Below, piece after piece: positions 52,705 through 61,475 of a stretch of 64,000 nt of DNA; position 1 is the stretch's first letter; every line of letters starts with the position of its first letter. The translations under genes and the position numbers were made by a program. The notes below the pieces were generated by a model. It did no database searches. It was given only the letters and a program-made list of their open reading frames with translations, and was not told the origin of the DNA. This DNA is from Rhodocytophaga aerolata (lineage in GTDB: Bacteria; Bacteroidota; Bacteroidia; Cytophagales; 172606-1): assembly GCF_030503435.1 (NCBI RefSeq), contig NZ_JAUKPO010000001.1, positions 248,001-312,000 on the forward strand, read 5' to 3'.

Positions 52705-53502
52705 TTAGCCCATAAGTAACGACTCTGCCCCATCTATCCAGACTGGAGTTCCGGTAATATGGCTGGCTTTTGCTGAGGAGAGAAAAAGAACAAGCTGGGC
52801 TACCTGTTCACTTTGGCCCGGTTTGCCATTGGTTAAGGGTATTTTACCTTCCGGAAAATCTACTGGTTCTTTTTCCTTAGTAAGGTTTCTTTCTTCTGTA
52901 CTTTCTTCAATATTGGTATCAATAGCTCCCGGACATACGACGTTTACCCTGATCTTATATTTAGCTAACTCCAGGGCAGCCATTTTGGCGAAAGCCAGCT
53001 GAGCAGCTTTGGTGCAAGAATAGGCCGTAGCGCCGGTATTACTGAATATACGGGTACCATTTACAGAAGCAGTAATTACGATGGCCCCACCTTTTTTCTT
53101 CAGCAGTGGAATGGCATATTTCACAGTAAGAAAGGTACCCCGCAAGTTAATGTTTATTGTCCGGTCCCATTCTTCTGGTTGCAGGTCCTCCAGGGGAGCC
53201 CATACGCCATTTATGCCAGCGTTCGCAAATACAATATCTAGCGTACCCCATTGCTCAGCTATGGTTGCCAATGCCCGCTCCATGTCTGGAACAAAAGAAA
53301 TATCTGCACTGATTTTCAGGGTATGTCCGCCCAACGCTTCTATCTCCTCCACCGTTTTTTCTAACGACTCTTCCGTACGATCCAGTAAGGCTACTTTTGC
53401 TCCTTCCCTGGCAAATACTATAGCGGTAGCTTTACCAATTCCGGAACCTGCTCCGGTTACCAGGGCTACTTTTCCGGTTAACTCTCCTGCTGGTTTTTTC
53501 AT
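52705..53502 (-). CDS. SDR family oxidoreductase
   Basis: Protein of 265 residues with TGAGSGIGK, FANAGINGV, ITASVNGTR and active-site AYSCTKAAQ. The start at 53502 (MKKPAGELTGKVALVT) is chosen; a longer frame adds 15 residues with no homology signal. Classical SDR of the 3-ketoacyl-reductase or glucose-dehydrogenase-like type; substrate unknown. It lies 97 bases downstream of the SLC13 transporter gene. Confidence 0.9.
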   Translation of the reverse strand: MKKPAGELTGKVALVTGAGSGIGKATAIVFAREGAKVALLDRTEESLEKTVEEIEALGGHTLKISADISFVPDMERALATIAEQWGTLDIVFANAGINGVWAPLEDLQPEEWDRTININLRGTFLTVKYAIPLLKKKGGAIVITASVNGTRIFSNTGATAYSCTKAAQLAFAKMAALELAKYKIRVNVVCPGAIDTNIEESTEERNLTKEKEPVDFPEGKIPLTNGKPGQSEQVAQLVLFLSSAKASHITGTPVWIDGAESLLMG

Positions 53503-53599
53503 ATGAGTAGTATAGAAATGGTTAGGTAACGAATCTACTGGGCGCATAAATAAGCTCCCGCCCGGCTATACTTATAGATAACATGACCAGGGCGTATGC

Positions 53600-55354
53600 T
53601 TACATCTTCCAGAAAACAGGCACCATACATACAATAATTACGATCATAATAATGGTTAATAGGGAACCTGTTTTTAAAAAATCCATAAACTTATATTTTC
53701 CTGGCCCATACACCAGAATACACGATGGTTCAAAAGGAGTAATCAGGGATACAGAAGCACCCAACATAATGGCAATCGCAAAAGGCCGCGGATTCAAACT
53801 TAGTTGTTCTGCCACCTGCATGGCTACCGGCAGTACCACCAATGCCGCCGCCGCATTAGACATGGGCTGGGTTAATACTACGGTAAGAATAACAAACCCT
53901 GCCAGAATAGAAATAACCCCCAGAGGTTGCAGCAAAAATACAATATACTCTGCCAGAAAAGAGGAAGCGCCGGTTTTCTCCATGGCAATTCCAAAGGCGC
54001 TCATCCCTCCGATCAGAATTAACAAACGCCAGTCTACCATCTGATAAGCCCTTAGAGCAGTAAGTTTGTTTACAAATGCTACCAGTAAAGCTGCTGCCAG
54101 AAAGCTGATAGATAAAGGAACCACATTTGCTATATTTAATATAATAGCCAGTAGAAATATACCAATCGTAATCCAGCCGCGGCGTTTTTTATACAGCACC
54201 GGGGAAAGTTGGCCTAAAATGGCAAAATCGTCGGATGCCTGGGCATGGTCAATTTTGTCGGAAGGTCCTTGAACCAGCAGCATATCCCCCATATTCAGCC
54301 GGATATCTCCCAGCTTGTCGCGCAGATAACTCCGGTTGCGGTGCACAGCCATTATTTTCAGGCCATACTTTTGAAAGAAGTTGGCTTGCTTGGGTGTACG
54401 GTTAATCAGGCTGGAGCGGGGTGTTACAATAACCTCTGCCAGTTTAATATTATCGTTACTCAAATCTTCCATCAGCAGGTCGGCTTTTATCTCAATTCCT
54501 TCCGTCTCTTTTACTTTAATCAGTTCATCCATTTTACCTTCTACCAGCAATATATCATTCTGTTGAATAACGGTGGTAGCTCTGGGCATAAAGTTGCTCG
54601 TATGCCGGATAACCCGTAGAATAGTAAAGTCCAGTTTATTCAGGTCCGATTCAAACACATGCTGCCCGATTAATGGCGAATCTTTCATGATAATAATCTC
54701 TGTCAGGTAGTCGCGTACGGCATATTTGTCCGCTAGGTTAGCTACGGGGTGGTTGGGTAATAAGAATTTACCGGCAGTAAGCATATATACAATCCCTACC
54801 AAAAATAAGATGGCTCCCATGGGTAGCAGCTCAAACAAACCTATTGGTTGCATCCCGGCTTTGCTAATAAAGCCACTTACGGCCACATTGGTAGAAGTAC
54901 CAATAACTGTGCAGGTGCCACCCAGAATAGAAGCAAAGGCCAGAGGCATTAACATTTGCGAAGGGCTGATTTTTAGTTTCCGGCATAACCCTGTGATAGG
55001 GCCAAGAAATAAGGCAGTTACCGTGGTATTGTTCATAAAAGCAGATACAGCACCCGTAACTACCATAATTATCCCCAGCAGCACACTCTGGTTTTTAATG
55101 TTCACACGGCTTATCTGCAACCCCAGGTTATCCAGTATACCGGTATCCTGCAAAGCGCCACTAATAATAAACACAGAAGCCAGGATAATTATAAAGTCGC
55201 TGCTAAAGCCTGAGAAAGCCTCTTCCGGCGTAAGAATTTGAGTAAGGGTAAGTACAATAATAAGTAATAGTGTTACTACATCTACAGATAATTTTTCTGT
55301 AGCAAAAAGGCCGATTGCTACTATCAACAGGCCGAGAACTAAGGCAATTTGCAT
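53600..55354 (-). CDS. SLC13/divalent anion:sodium symporter family protein with TrkA-C domains
   Basis: Membrane protein of 584 residues. About twelve helices are split by a central cytoplasmic stretch (about 205-370) holding two TrkA-C-like domains (LVEGKMDELIKVKETEG, LLVQGPSDKIDH). The N-terminal half carries SAFMNNTTVTALFLGPI and GTSTNVAVSG, the family Asn/Thr signature; the C-terminal half carries TQPMSNAAAALVVLPVA. The family imports dicarboxylates, sulfate or other anions with sodium. The start is preceded by an ATACGCTGCGT element. Confidence 0.92.
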   Translation of the reverse strand: MQIALVLGLLIVAIGLFATEKLSVDVVTLLLIIVLTLTQILTPEEAFSGFSSDFIIILASVFIISGALQDTGILDNLGLQISRVNIKNQSVLLGIIMVVTGAVSAFMNNTTVTALFLGPITGLCRKLKISPSQMLMPLAFASILGGTCTVIGTSTNVAVSGFISKAGMQPIGLFELLPMGAILFLVGIVYMLTAGKFLLPNHPVANLADKYAVRDYLTEIIIMKDSPLIGQHVFESDLNKLDFTILRVIRHTSNFMPRATTVIQQNDILLVEGKMDELIKVKETEGIEIKADLLMEDLSNDNIKLAEVIVTPRSSLINRTPKQANFFQKYGLKIMAVHRNRSYLRDKLGDIRLNMGDMLLVQGPSDKIDHAQASDDFAILGQLSPVLYKKRRGWITIGIFLLAIILNIANVVPLSISFLAAALLVAFVNKLTALRAYQMVDWRLLILIGGMSAFGIAMEKTGASSFLAEYIVFLLQPLGVISILAGFVILTVVLTQPMSNAAAALVVLPVAMQVAEQLSLNPRPFAIAIMLGASVSLITPFEPSCILVYGPGKYKFMDFLKTGSLLTIIMIVIIVCMVPVFWKM

Positions 55355-55567
55355 AAAATGGGAGTGCAGAAATACGCTGCGTGAAGGATAAATGAGTTAT
55401 TATACGCAAATGTGGATAAATAGATAATATTTTTATTGTATTGCGTACAAATTCACATAATAGCAGGTATGGTATATTTTAAAAAGTATTTTAGTAGCTT
55501 AACGGCTTTACTCTTTGCAGTTATTTTCTACATTCTGGCAGCCAATCTATTCACTGTTCAACAAATT

Positions 55568-57205
55568 TTATTTAACATCCGGCAAAACTGTATTACAGTC
55601 GAATAACAATTCTTTTACCGGAGGTGATGGCTGATAATCTGGTTTGGTTACTTCTTTCATGTAGATGATTTGCAAATTGGGTATACGGTTGCCTGGATCT
55701 GTCTGCCGCGCATTCCATTGGTTAGTGAGGTAGGCACAATAATACAACCGGTAGTGGCTGTTGTTTACAAAAAGAATATTCTCATGGTATTTTCGCCAGC
55801 GGTCGTCTTTAAAAAAGTCGGCTACTACGGCAGGTTTCTCAAACGTAACAGGCCCATCCGGATTGGTTATATCTAGTTGCTTTCCATTCACTGTTTTGCC
55901 AAGCAAAACAAACCAGCCATCGTCTTTAAACACGGCTGGGGCAAACATCCCCCAGAACTGGTCGATACGTAACAAGTGGCCTACCCACCTGGCATTGTCC
56001 AGAGGAGGAACCGGTAGTTTAAGGTTGCCTATATTCCAGAGTAAGGTGTATCCAATGCAGAAAGTGATAAACAGGGAAGTAAGCCATTTTTCACTGGGGA
56101 CATAGTTTTTTAAGATTTCCTGCTCTTCCCCTGCTTTTAAACTGTAGGTTCGTAATTGCTGCCAGGTAATAAATTTGGACCGTTGCCTTTTATAAAAACT
56201 GATAGCTCTGTCATACAGATAATCGTGGCGGCTGTTGAGCCGGTTTTGTACCATAGTAGGGAGTAAGCCTAGTACAGAAACAATATTGATTAATGGAAAA
56301 AGGCCCACATACAGTGTCATGCTAATGCCGATATGAAACAGCACCATACCTATAACAAACGCCAGGCGGAAATACCCGGTAAAAAAAGGCACTAATAAGA
56401 AAAATGGCAAGATGAGTTCTGTATAATAGGTCATAAATGTCATTAGCTTCAGGCCATCTCCCAATTCTAGCAACAGTTTGCCAAAGGGAGTTACCAGCTG
56501 GTCCAGGTTAAGGGCATAATACAAAGCGGTGTATTCCTGATTCCATTCCGGAGACGATTTAAGCAGTGCCGAAAAAAAGTATACATAGAATATCTGGCAC
56601 ACGTACGCAAAGCCAGCCAATGATACATAGTTGTTAGAAGAAAGCTCACTTTTTGAAATCTTAGCTGCATCCAACGAGTAATAGTACCCCCATGGAAGAA
56701 ACATTCCCCAGAATAGAAGCAGGCGTAATAAATCGTCGCCTCCTTGCTGAATCAGCGGATTGCGGTTATGTAAGGAAAGTATACATATCCAGCAGAGAAA
56801 GGTAAATAACCGAGTACGGTACCCAACCATCAGACAGAAAGCACAAATGCCATTCAACAAAAAAATAAGTGCCTGGATTTGCCAGCTGCCCGCCATTGTA
56901 TATACCGATACATAGTTGGGATTCCAGGCGTACCGGAACAGAACTTCCAGTGGCAATATGCCGGTGTTGCTGTAATGAGCTTCCAAACTGGTAGCCCGGA
57001 TTATCAGGTCAAGTATAATAACTAAACCTACGCCGATCCGCATGAGTGCCAGTGAACGTAAGTCCAGGGCGAAGAGTGAATTAAACCGTTGTTCCAGGAA
57101 GAATAGAGCTCCCTGGGTATTTTTTGATTCTGTAGTTATCGTAGGGGGTGTCTTCGTAGAAACATGGTTACCTTCCATCTGACGTAAATGCTTGGCTATG
57201 GGCAA
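55568..57205 (-). CDS. HTTM domain membrane protein (vitamin K-dependent carboxylase-like)
   Basis: Membrane protein of 545 residues with the HTTM fold: LDLRSLALMRIGVGLVIILD near 47, TMAGSWQIQALIFLLNGICA, and LLIQQGGDDLLRLLLFWGMF. The fold resembles the four-helix core of vitamin K-dependent gamma-carboxylase. A soluble C-terminal region of about 150 residues follows, with KDDGWFVLLGKTVNGKQL. Bacterial HTTM proteins have no established reaction. Start at 57205 or 57178 (Met10). It is a single gene, with hairpins on both sides. Confidence 0.9.
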   Translation of the reverse strand: MPIAKHLRQMEGNHVSTKTPPTITTESKNTQGALFFLEQRFNSLFALDLRSLALMRIGVGLVIILDLIIRATSLEAHYSNTGILPLEVLFRYAWNPNYVSVYTMAGSWQIQALIFLLNGICAFCLMVGYRTRLFTFLCWICILSLHNRNPLIQQGGDDLLRLLLFWGMFLPWGYYYSLDAAKISKSELSSNNYVSLAGFAYVCQIFYVYFFSALLKSSPEWNQEYTALYYALNLDQLVTPFGKLLLELGDGLKLMTFMTYYTELILPFFLLVPFFTGYFRLAFVIGMVLFHIGISMTLYVGLFPLINIVSVLGLLPTMVQNRLNSRHDYLYDRAISFYKRQRSKFITWQQLRTYSLKAGEEQEILKNYVPSEKWLTSLFITFCIGYTLLWNIGNLKLPVPPLDNARWVGHLLRIDQFWGMFAPAVFKDDGWFVLLGKTVNGKQLDITNPDGPVTFEKPAVVADFFKDDRWRKYHENILFVNNSHYRLYYCAYLTNQWNARQTDPGNRIPNLQIIYMKEVTKPDYQPSPPVKELLFDCNTVLPDVK

Positions 57206-57232
57206 GTATATGTAAAATTACTCCAGCAAAAA

Positions 57233-57271
57233 AGAGCTGGTTAAATCTGTAAACAGATATTGCCCAGCTCT
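57233..57271. terminator. Nested hairpin pair
   Basis: An outer stem AGAGCTGG/CCAGCTCT (57233-57240 with 57264-57271) encloses a 6-bp inner stem (57245-57250 with 57253-57258). It lies upstream of the HTTM gene on its own strand and may terminate readthrough from the repeat-protein gene. Confidence 0.5.
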
Positions 57272-57321
57272 CTATCAATATAAGCTCCCTGAAGTTTACT
57301 ATTTACTTTATGTTTTAACAA

Positions 57322-57353
57322 TAAACCGGAAGTAATAAGTTACTTCCGGTTTA
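57322..57353. terminator. Terminator after the Thr/Ser/Gly-repeat gene
   Basis: A perfect 14-bp stem (57322-57335 with 57340-57353), 4-base loop, 44 bases beyond the stop of the minus-strand repeat protein. Confidence 0.85.
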
Positions 57354-57396
57354 CTTTATACACTATACAAGTTGTCTTGTAATGTATTTAAAACAA

Positions 57397-58317
57397 TTAT
57401 CTGCCACTGGTAGTACCTGTGCCAGAAGTGGTACCTGAAGTAGTGCCGCCACCGGAAGTAGTTGTTCCAGAAGTTGTACCGCTAGTAGTAGTACCGGAAG
57501 TAGTTCCTGTACCGGAGGTTGTGCCGCTAGTAGTTCCTGAAGTAGTACCTGTTCCGGAAGTTGTTCCGCTAGTGGTACCTGAAGTAGTTCTTCCACTGGT
57601 TGTACCAGAAGTTGTTCCAGCGGTAGTACCTGAAGTGGTTCCACTAGTAGTTCCTGAAGTAGTTGTACCAGAAGTGGTGCCTGTACCAGAGGTTGTTCCG
57701 CTGGTAGTAGTACCGGAAGTAGTTCCTGTGCCTGAAGTAGTACCAGAAGTGGTTCCGCTGGTAGTTCCTGTTCCGGAAGTTGTGCCGGAAGTAGTTCCAC
57801 TGGTAGTTCCTTCATCGTCGGCATCATCGCTACCTGAGGTAGTTGCACCGCTGGTAGTTCCTGAAGTGGTTCCGCTAGTAGTTCCTGAAGTAGATGCACC
57901 ACTAGTTGTTGCTCCACTAGTAGTTCCTTGCTGCATATCCATGTCGTCGTTTTCGTCGTCGCTCATGTCAGTGCCTGAAGTAGTGGTACCAGAAGTTGTT
58001 CCGCTGGTAGTTCCTGTTCCGCTAGTAGTGGTACCAGAAGTAGTACCTGTACCTGAAGTGGTTCCACTAGTAGTTGTACCTGAAGTGGTTCCAGTTCCGC
58101 TAGTACTCATACCAGAAGTTGTTCCACTGGTAGTACCAGAAGTCGTTCCAGTATCTGTATCCGCATCTGTACCTGTACCTGTACCGCTAGTTGTGCCTGT
58201 TCCTGTGTTGGCAGTTGTCCCTGGGTTACATGCAGGGAAAACACATAAGCCTATAATTGAAGTTGCAAAAAAACCTTTGATTACAGTTTTTTGAATCTTC
58301 CTAATAACTAAATTCAT
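57397..58317 (-). CDS. Thr/Ser/Gly-repeat lipoprotein (long paralogue)
   Basis: Protein of 306 residues. A signal peptide leads to a lipid-type cysteine at 30 (VFPAC). Nearly all the rest is built of G-T-T-S-G-T units, interrupted by two acidic islands (residues 117-128, DMSDDENDDMDM, and 164-169, DDADDE). No known domain is present. The DNA uses varied synonymous codons (Ser TCC, TCT, AGC; Gly GGA, GGT; Thr ACT, ACA), which argues that the protein sequence is selected rather than a recent slippage expansion. It is likely a surface stalk or heavily glycosylated coat. The short paralogue at 58560 has the same signal-peptide design. Confidence 0.72.
   Translation of the reverse strand: MNLVIRKIQKTVIKGFFATSIIGLCVFPACNPGTTANTGTGTTSGTGTGTDADTDTGTTSGTTSGTTSGMSTSGTGTTSGTTTSGTTSGTGTTSGTTTSGTGTTSGTTSGTTTSGTDMSDDENDDMDMQQGTTSGATTSGASTSGTTSGTTSGTTSGATTSGSDDADDEGTTSGTTSGTTSGTGTTSGTTSGTTSGTGTTSGTTTSGTTSGTGTTSGTTTSGTTSGTTSGTTAGTTSGTTSGRTTSGTTSGTTSGTGTTSGTTSGTTSGTGTTSGTTTSGTTSGTTTSGGGTTSGTTSGTGTTSGR
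57400..58230. repeat. Tandem low-complexity repeat DNA
   Basis: Imperfect units of 9-12 bases encode the Thr/Ser/Gly repeats. The lack of stop codons makes all frames long and open, including a plus-strand Val/Pro/Glu-rich frame, so the other long frames here are not evidence of genes. Interrupted at about 57780-57970 by two acidic-island segments. Confidence 0.9.
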
Positions 58318-58559
58318 AACAAATGGTGGTTTGGTTGATAATTAAAATAATTAATATGTGTTTACTTTTAACAGACCCTTACTTATTTCTGTAGAGTAAG
58401 GTTTCAAAATTTTAGCTTATTTTTTTATTGACTTGTTTTTGCTTAAAATAGATACTGCTCTTTTTTATCCTTACCGGTCGTTCAGCTAATTTGAATTGTA
58501 GATGAGCCCCAGACCAAAAATTGAATACGCACTATTATAAAATAGTCAATGAGGGATGT

Positions 58560-58868
58560 TTAATTGCCGCTGGTAGTACCTGTACCAGAAGTAGTTCCGC
58601 TAGTGGTAGTACCAGAGGTGGTTCCACTCGTAGTAGTTCCTGCAGTGGTACCTGTGCTAGTTGTATCCATTGTAGTTCCAGTTGCATCTGTTCCTGAAGC
58701 ATCCGTACCAGAAGTGGTACCTGTCGCATTTTCATCTCTGCCGGTATCACCACCTGATGCATTTTCTCCACTAGAGCCACACGCAGAAAACATAGTAACA
58801 GTGATTGTAGCCAATACAAATACACCTTTCTTGAAGATGTTCTGCAAGTTTCTAGGCATCAATTTCAT
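58560..58868 (-). CDS. Thr/Ser/Gly-repeat lipoprotein (short paralogue)
   Basis: Protein of 102 residues. The lipid-type cysteine is again at residue 30 (FSAC), after a signal peptide that shares K-G-x-F at residues 14-17 with the long paralogue. The mature part starts with a Glu/Asp-containing stretch (about 33-48) and then GTTSGT-type repeats ending GTGTTSGN. It contains one Bacteroidota O-glycosylation-type sequon, D68-T69-T70. It lies 240 bases upstream of the long paralogue on the same strand, with its own promoter likely. Confidence 0.75.
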   Translation of the reverse strand: MKLMPRNLQNIFKKGVFVLATITVTMFSACGSSGENASGGDTGRDENATGTTSGTDASGTDATGTTMDTTSTGTTAGTTTSGTTSGTTTSGTTSGTGTTSGN

Positions 58869-59464
58869 AGGTTTGTTTTAAATAATTGGTAATACGTTTT
58901 AGGTAAATCCCTAGCAGATTCAGTAAGCTGATTCTGGCCAGGTCAGAGACTGATACGTAAGGATTTATTATAGGTTGGGTTTTTTAAATTTTTTTTTAAG
59001 TACTTTCTACTTTTGCAAACACTTTATTCGTTGTAGTATTTCTGATTTATAAGCATTTTTAGCTTTTTACGCAGCTATATCAGCATTGAAAAGGTTGGTA
59101 TTTACATGCATGTCTGGTTGTTTTTTTATCTATCTCGTCCCCAGTTCATTCCTGCTTTTCATTTATATTTTTAGGCTACTGATCTTTTTACAGAGCTTCC
59201 CCGCATTATGCTAGTACACAGTTAATAAGAGATTTTTTGATATATATTCCTGTCAGGCTTTCGCCCAAAAGCATTCTTAAAATGAAGGTTACGCACAGGT
59301 ATAGCTGAACAGGCTACCCACAAACAAAAAAAATAGCAATTAGGTAATTCATTATCACCAGAAAAGATACTTCTACTGGGCAGTTTATCCGAGATGAATG
59401 ATTGATAGCAGGCAGAAGGAGTGTGACGCCTGCCTGACTTTAACTGTATGTTTTAATCCAGGCA
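58869..59464. other. Gene-free AT-rich region of about 600 bases
   Basis: No frame, tRNA or strong operator was seen. A 7-bp inverted repeat CAGGCAG/CTGCCTG (59409-59415 with 59430-59436) stands near its far end. The region separates the short repeat lipoprotein from the 106-residue gene and probably holds only promoter and leader sequence. Confidence 0.55.
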
Positions 59465-59510
59465 AAAAGACCTGTTTTTAGCCGGATGATCGGCAAAAAA
59501 CAGGTCTTTT
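59465..59510. terminator. Terminator after the 106-residue gene
   Basis: A perfect 15-bp outer stem (59465-59479 with 59496-59510) contains an inner 4-bp stem GCCG/CGGC. It lies 28 bases beyond the stop. Confidence 0.88.
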
Positions 59511-59537
59511 CAGGTAGCCTTATTATAAAGTTACGTA

Positions 59538-59858
59538 TTACCTACCGAACGTAGACAATATTTGATTGATTACAGTTTTCACTTCGTTACGGGCGCGGCT
59601 GAATTCAGAAATTTTTTCTACTTTATTTCCAGCTGACCAATAGCCTTTCAAATGTCTGCTTTTATCATATTCCAGATCACGTAAGGCAGTGGTTCTGCGG
59701 CTGTCAAAAAAGTCGTGACGTGGATTTTTTAGTTTTCCCAGTATATTTATTGTCTGATCAATCAGACCTTCCAATTCCAACGCTTTTGCATCATTCAAAT
59801 CCAGGTTATTTACCTTATCCCGGATAGATCTTAATTCATTGATTAATTCAGCTGCCAT
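59538..59858 (-). CDS. Hypothetical helical protein, 106 residues
   Basis: Soluble, charged, helix-rich protein (INELRSIRDKVNNLDLNDAK near the start; RDLEYDKSRHLKGYW in the middle). I do not recognise it. It has its own terminator. It could be a small adaptor or coiled-coil protein. Genuine by size and composition, function unknown. Confidence 0.65.
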   Translation of the reverse strand: MAAELINELRSIRDKVNNLDLNDAKALELEGLIDQTINILGKLKNPRHDFFDSRRTTALRDLEYDKSRHLKGYWSAGNKVEKISEFSRARNEVKTVINQILSTFGR

Positions 59859-60074
59859 AGTTAGTAATAGATGTATATGTATTTCAGATATTTTATTTTT
59901 TGTTAGTTGAAATCTTTTCCGGATAGGGTTAATCTGGAAGGAAGCTCTAAATTATAAAAATTCAAGCGTAGTAACTACTCTCTTCCGCTTACAGTATAGA
60001 AAACTATGTAATTATTGAGCTGAAATGCAATATTTGAAACTATAGTGTAAAATTTACCACCACACGCTTACATA

Positions 60075-60118
60075 AAGGCGCTACCAGCATAGAATTTTTT
60101 CATAGGCCGTAGCGCCTT
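60075..60118. terminator. Possible terminator after the sigma-factor gene
   Basis: A perfect 10-bp stem (60075-60084 with 60109-60118) with a 24-base loop, 9 bases beyond the stop. The flanking T-run on the minus strand is weak. Confidence 0.5.
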
Positions 60119-60126
60119 ATATTGGA

Positions 60127-60993
60127 TCAGTTAAGAAAGAACTGCAATAAGTGACGGCCGGCACGTGCCCTTAATTTACGTAATGCACCTTCTTTTATTT
60201 GCCTCACCCGTTCATGGGAAACGCCAATTCGTTCAGATACATCTTCAATAGATTGCGGATACTCGTAGCCTATGCCGAATACACGGCAAATAATTTCTTT
60301 TTCACGCGTATGTAAGGTCGCTAAGATTCTTTCCAGTTCTATGCTCAACGACTCTTTGTCGCTAAGAGCAGCATCTGTAGATTCTGCATCCGGATTATCG
60401 AGCACATCGAGTAATGAGCCATCTTCACTGTCGCTGAAAGGCGCATCTAAGGACGACTGTTTAATAGAAGCTACATTGGTTGATTTAATCTCCTCTACAT
60501 TTATTCCCATAAATTCAGCCAGTTCTTCCAGGGTTGGTTCTCTTTCAAAACGTTGCTCCATTAATGCGGAAGCATGGTTTATTTTAGACAGGCCGCCAAT
60601 TTTATTAGCCGGGATCTTTACAATCCGCGAGTGCCGGTCCAGCGCATCCATAATAGACTGACGAATCCACCATACGGCATAGGAGATAAATTTAAAACCC
60701 TTGGTTTCATCAAACATTTTCGCAGCCTTAATTAAACCCAGGTTGCCTTCATTAATCAGATCATTAAGCGGTATTTTGCTATGATGGTATTGCTTGGCTA
60801 CAGACACAACGAATCGCAAATTAGCCTTTACCATTTTTTCCAGAGCTGCCTGATCGCCTAACTTGATGCGGCGGGCCAGATCTACTTCTTCTTCCGGGGT
60901 AATCATAGCAACCTTCGAAATCTCATTGAAATATTTCTCAATGGTAGCACTGTCGCGGTTGGTTATTAATGTTGATATTTTAAGTTGTCGCAT
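60127..60993 (-). CDS. Primary-type sigma-70 factor (SigA/RpoD-like)
   Basis: Protein of 288 residues of the short Bacteroidota sigma-70 form. The region 1.2/2 segment (ISKVAMITPEEEVDLARRI, DLINEGNLGLIKAAKMFDE, FISYAVWWIRQSIMDALD), region 3 (ALMEQRFEREPTLEELAEFMG) and region 4 with the helix-turn-helix (ISERIGVSHERVRQIKEGAL-like sequence near 265) are all present. Region 2.4 and 3 residues (DRHSRIVKIPANKIG) differ from the usual Bacteroidota housekeeping factor as I remember it. It may be a second paralogue used under stress. Start at 60993 fits the conserved MRQLKIS. Confidence 0.88.
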   Translation of the reverse strand: MRQLKISTLITNRDSATIEKYFNEISKVAMITPEEEVDLARRIKLGDQAALEKMVKANLRFVVSVAKQYHHSKIPLNDLINEGNLGLIKAAKMFDETKGFKFISYAVWWIRQSIMDALDRHSRIVKIPANKIGGLSKINHASALMEQRFEREPTLEELAEFMGINVEEIKSTNVASIKQSSLDAPFSDSEDGSLLDVLDNPDAESTDAALSDKESLSIELERILATLHTREKEIICRVFGIGYEYPQSIEDVSERIGVSHERVRQIKEGALRKLRARAGRHLLQFFLN

Positions 60994-61475
60994 GGGTATA
61001 TCATTCTACTTTTACCTGGTACACACCTTTAGGTTTTCCCGCCTACTACTGTTATGTACTTGTACGAATCCGCCAGAAGCTAAATGGGAATAAAACAAGG
61101 AAGGAGTATTCGTGAAAACCAAAATTTAATTTGGTCAAAATCCATTAAAGAGGAATTCTATATAAATTACAAACTTACACATTTATAACATCCTCATTTT
61201 GTAGCTTCTCTCTTAATTAGATACAAATTAGCGGTGCCAAAAGTTTATTCTGTACAGATAAATTTTAACAGGTTCCAGCACAAAAATATCTTCATTTTCT
61301 ACTACTAAAATATAAGCAAAAATACTTGCCTCCGTTAGTTAAATACATAAAACCACTAATTACCTGTTAAAATATTTTTTTTATCACAACAATACGCAGC
61401 GTATGTCCGTCTGTAATAGTGGCCTTTTTGAAAGGCTTAAATTTAAGGTAATATAAACTTAAACCACCTACAATC
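60994..61475. other. Divergent intergenic region with two small palindromes
   Basis: 482 AT-rich bases between the sigma gene and the DUF892 gene. An odd palindrome ATACGC-A-GCGTAT (61392-61404) and a 6-bp hairpin (61422-61427 with 61431-61436) lie 40-84 bases before the DUF892 start and may be regulatory. Nothing else recognised. Confidence 0.6.

Noticed and set aside
57363-57917. Leu/Gln-rich minus-strand frame in the repeat region
   Set aside because: It is one of several stop-free frames produced by the repeat; it has no signal peptide and is out of frame with the lipoprotein.
58869-59464. Possible small RNA in the AT-rich gap
   Set aside because: Only a 7-bp inverted repeat was found and no promoter-terminator pair, so there is no support.
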